Shown in pieces: positions 61,818 through 64,000 of a stretch of DNA of 64,000 bases; the first letter of the stretch is position 1, and each line of letters begins with the position of its first letter. Origin of the DNA: Alkalibacillus almallahensis (lineage in GTDB: Bacteria > Bacillota > Bacilli > Bacillales > Alkalibacillaceae); contig NZ_JAASRU010000003.1 of assembly GCF_011761495.1 (NCBI RefSeq), positions 124,001 through 188,000 of the forward strand. The letters are read 5' to 3'. The notes under the pieces are model-generated. The model was not told the origin of the DNA. It did no database searches and saw only the letters and a program-made list of their open reading frames with translations. Both the position numbers and the translations under genes were made by a program.

Positions 61818-62281
61818 AATAAATCATGAAGCCATAAAACGTAATCACCCCGGTCGAATGATCACTCGGGAAACTAAAGCCCGTTCTATCAAATTGCTCA
61901 AGCGTTTCCAGACGCTGTCGTTCAAATAAAAGTTTCAGACCTTTCGTCAAACCACTGATACCAAACATGTTAATCACTAAAAATGTCTCAATCCGATAAC
62001 AAGATTAAATACACGACAACCAAAACCGTAGCAACCGTGAGCCACGGAATAGACCCTGTCTCAGGGAAATAGCCCATTAAATTCATTAAACATGGCGTAT
62101 TAAACGACGTTATAAACTGATTGACCATCACGCATCGAGCTTAAACGTTTCATCTTCCCACACGTCATCCGCTAACGAAAGAAAAACGTAAAAACGAGAC
62201 GAACTAAGTAACAAATTTGGTTAAAACTAGTGTAACTAATCTTTTTGACAGCATCTGAAATGTTGTTAATCTGAAAAGCAT
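61818..62281 (-). pseudogene. Degenerate second copy of the PAP2 phosphatase
   Basis: From ATG at 62281 (MLFRLTTFQMLSKRLVTLVL) through KLLFERQRLETLEQFDRTGFSFPSDHSTGVITFYGFMIYL it follows the PAP2 gene at 41741, with frameshifts and stops. The third motif is lost. PSGHS reads PSDHS. Confidence 0.82.
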
Positions 62282-62289
62282 CTCGGTAC

Positions 62290-62445
62290 TCTGAAACCGA
62301 AGTTCTTACGAGCTATATAACCTTAATAGAGATCCGCAATCCCATACTGCATCAACCACACGTTTTATGTTACCTTAGTGGACCTTTCCTTCTCAAACAA
62401 GAGAGTTATAGCTTAATGTTACACAAAAATGATCGTCCGTTCCTT
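62290..62445 (-). pseudogene. Degenerate second copy of the RhuM-like gene start
   Basis: VWLMQYGIADLY corresponds to VWMTQKGIAELY of the 43270 gene, and the upstream DNA also aligns (ACACAAAA...CGTTCC). It adjoins the PAP2 remnant as in the first locus. Confidence 0.65.
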
Positions 62446-62458
62446 TGAGTATTAAAAA

Positions 62459-62490
62459 TGATAGTAGGCATGGGCCCATGCCTACTATCA
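62459..62490 (-). terminator. 32-bp perfect palindrome, terminator of the YhgE-like gene
   Basis: TGATAGTAGGCATGGG is followed directly by its exact complement CCCATGCCTACTATCA. The minus strand continues in TTTTTAAT. Confidence 0.8.
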
Positions 62491-62532
62491 AATCACCATA
62501 ATTCAGAGATCTCATATATACTATTATAATTA

Positions 62533-64000
62533 TTAATGGAATAAACCTGCGTCTCTAGACTTTTTCATCAATTTATCAGTCTGTTTATTAACCACTCTTT
62601 TAGATAGGATACCGAATAAAAAGAAACCAACGCCAAATGAACTTAAAATGATTATATTGTGTATGGCTGTTTTCCATATGATTCCCCCGACGGCTTCACG
62701 CATTAAATCAATGGCATATGTGAACGGAAGGAATGGGTTAATTACTTGGAAAAATTCAGGTAGTAATACGACTGGGTATGTACCACCTGCACCCGCAATT
62801 TGCAAAACAAGCAAGACAATGACCATTGCTTTTCCTACATCACCCAAAAGTGAAACCAACGTAAAAGTAATTATGGTAAATACTATACTAATCAACAGGC
62901 CAAATATAACAAACCAAATCGGATGTGCCATATATGCACCCAAAATAAAGTGATCACCTAACGTAACAATTAATGTCTGCAGTAGTCCAATCGTCAAGAA
63001 CGTAAGCAACTTACCAACATAACGAGCCTTGTCAGTCAGACCTACTCTGTCATGAACATCTGCAGACAACAACGATATTAGAAGAAGACCACCAACCCAT
63101 ATAGCTAGAACCGTGTAAAATGGTGTCATCGCTGAACCATAATTCGGGATAGGAAAAAATTCATTCTTACTTAGTTGAACTGGTTCTTCAAAAAAACTTC
63201 TTTCTGCCTCTGGATCATTCTGTAACAACTCAATAATTTCATTGATATCTGTTTCACCCTGAATTTCACGGATCCTGTCAGCGAGACTGTTGACTTTAGT
63301 ATTCACATATGGATACTCATCAAGTATTGTATTCAACTTATCTTGCCCTTCACTAATATGATTCTCTGTGTTTGACAGGATTCTCTCCACCTCTGGAATC
63401 GTTGAGTTAACTTCGGATAAAATTTCCTTAGCATTAGATAGTGTTTGTTGTACGTTGTTAATTTTCTCTTTGACAACTGGTTCAATATTTTCTTTATAGT
63501 CTGTTAAAAACTCCCCAATTCTGTTTTCTGCATTTCCAGACAATTCTTCTAAATCAGTTATAACAGAATTTACTTGCTTTTCTTTATCGTCAATAAAATC
63601 TGTAATGTTTTGCCCGTTCTGCTGTGCCTCTTGAAGAGCCTCTCGAATTGTTTGCAAACTTTTAATTGCTTCGTCGATCACCTGATTCTGATTGCTATTG
63701 TTGTTTTGATTATTGTCCCCCTGTTGAGATGAATCATCCCCATTCCCATTTGCATTCTCTGTTTCGTTGTTACTATTCTGTTGGTTTTCATTTATTTCCT
63801 TCAACTGTTTCAAATTCGCTTCTATATCATCGATACGAGTAATGGCATTGTCTAATGATTGATCAATACTTCCTTGCAATTCTTTACCTTGACTGAAATC
63901 GATATCCACATTCTGAGCATCCTTCAGAAGCTCATTTATATCTTCAGCAGTTCCTTTTGCTTTCTTCATGTCTTCTCCAATTTTTGGTGCTAACTCATTC
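62533..64000 (-). CDS. YhgE/Pip-type ABC-2-like membrane protein, C-terminal part (start outside window)
   Basis: The frame is open to the window edge, so the ATG at 63969 is not the start. The visible part has a long periplasmic or cell-wall-facing helical region rich in coiled coil (about 320 residues, with an Asn/Gln-rich stretch NNETENANGNGDDSSQQGDN). Five or six C-terminal membrane helices of the ABC-2 type follow (TVLAIWVGGLLLISLLSADV, VVLLPEFFQVINPFLPFTYAIDLMREAVGG). This matches YhgE/Pip proteins, linked to phage infection (B. subtilis YueB family, Lactococcus Pip) and type VII-like surface functions. Confidence 0.85.
   Translation of the reverse strand, partial: NELAPKIGEDMKKAKGTAEDINELLKDAQNVDIDFSQGKELQGSIDQSLDNAITRIDDIEANLKQLKEINENQQNSNNETENANGNGDDSSQQGDNNQNNNSNQNQVIDEAIKSLQTIREALQEAQQNGQNITDFIDDKEKQVNSVITDLEELSGNAENRIGEFLTDYKENIEPVVKEKINNVQQTLSNAKEILSEVNSTIPEVERILSNTENHISEGQDKLNTILDEYPYVNTKVNSLADRIREIQGETDINEIIELLQNDPEAERSFFEEPVQLSKNEFFPIPNYGSAMTPFYTVLAIWVGGLLLISLLSADVHDRVGLTDKARYVGKLLTFLTIGLLQTLIVTLGDHFILGAYMAHPIWFVIFGLLISIVFTIITFTLVSLLGDVGKAMVIVLLVLQIAGAGGTYPVVLLPEFFQVINPFLPFTYAIDLMREAVGGIIWKTAIHNIIILSSFGVGFFLFGILSKRVVNKQTDKLMKKSRDAGLFH

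Noticed and set aside
1-64000. CRISPR arrays, tRNA or rRNA genes, integrase or full transposase
   Set aside because: No regularly spaced repeats, no cloverleaf-like or rRNA sequence and no recombinase motifs were found on reading both strands.

Overview
The window looks like chromosome of a low-to-moderate GC, endospore-forming, salt-adapted Bacillaceae. The spore-forming call rests on two small acid-soluble spore protein genes (an sspH type at 33567 and an sspP type at 53522) and a Cys-rich candidate spore-surface protein. The salt call rests on ectA/ectB, a BCCT osmolyte transporter with a sigma-B-like promoter, an OpuC-like quaternary-amine ABC importer and a CPA1 Na+/H+ antiporter. Malate:quinone oxidoreductase and class I fructose-bisphosphate aldolase fit the same group. 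I cannot name the genus from sequence alone. The window holds no rRNA, tRNA, CRISPR array, integrase or intact transposase that I can see.

Layout. 1-9.6 kb: end of a DEAD-box helicase (cshA), a GntR regulator with an SDR, the BCCT transporter, a CoA-type Nudix enzyme, a CarH/LitR-type B12 photoreceptor regulator with 11-bp direct repeats over its own promoter, and ectA-ectB with no ectC beside them. 9.7-20 kb: metNIQ, a 143-bp inverted-repeat element, mqo, DinB-like protein, an OpuC/EgtU-like importer with a cupin, class I aldolase, and a LysM-NlpC/P60 cell-wall hydrolase. 20-30 kb: a stop-interrupted histidine phosphatase, Nudix, SDR and small membrane genes, then a seven-gene catabolic operon (GntR, DUF2848, omega-amidase-like hydrolase, TRAP transporter, DUF1445). 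That operon sits behind a sigma-A promoter carrying a cre-like site and a palindromic operator.

30-42 kb: PPOX, GPP34, an OsmC-truncated-globin fusion, WrbA, sspH, a regulator/PH-like/CPBP operon with a 22-bp palindromic operator, a methyltransferase behind a short leader ORF, DUF2254, GNAT, HTH/DUF2975, EamA and PAP2. 42-51 kb is an AT-rich accessory island. It holds pseudogenes, then a two-gene cytosolic-plus-membrane pair that resembles phage lambda RexA/RexB in layout and weakly in sequence, and a restriction-modification pair (double-domain adenine methyltransferase overlapping an HNH endonuclease). 51-64 kb: a LysM-3D protein, a truncated alcohol dehydrogenase, sspP, YetF-like DUF421, an autoregulated ECF sigma/anti-sigma pair, the Cys-rich repeat protein, the antiporter and the end of a YhgE/Pip-type membrane protein.

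A theme of the 38-62.5 kb stretch is decayed local duplication. Degenerate second copies or pieces of EamA, DUF2254, PAP2, RhuM, alcohol dehydrogenase and sspP lie within about 20 kb of the better copies. The best candidates for new biology are the RexAB-like pair, the TRAP/DUF1445/DUF2848/amidase operon, the OsmC-globin fusion and the CarH autoregulation.
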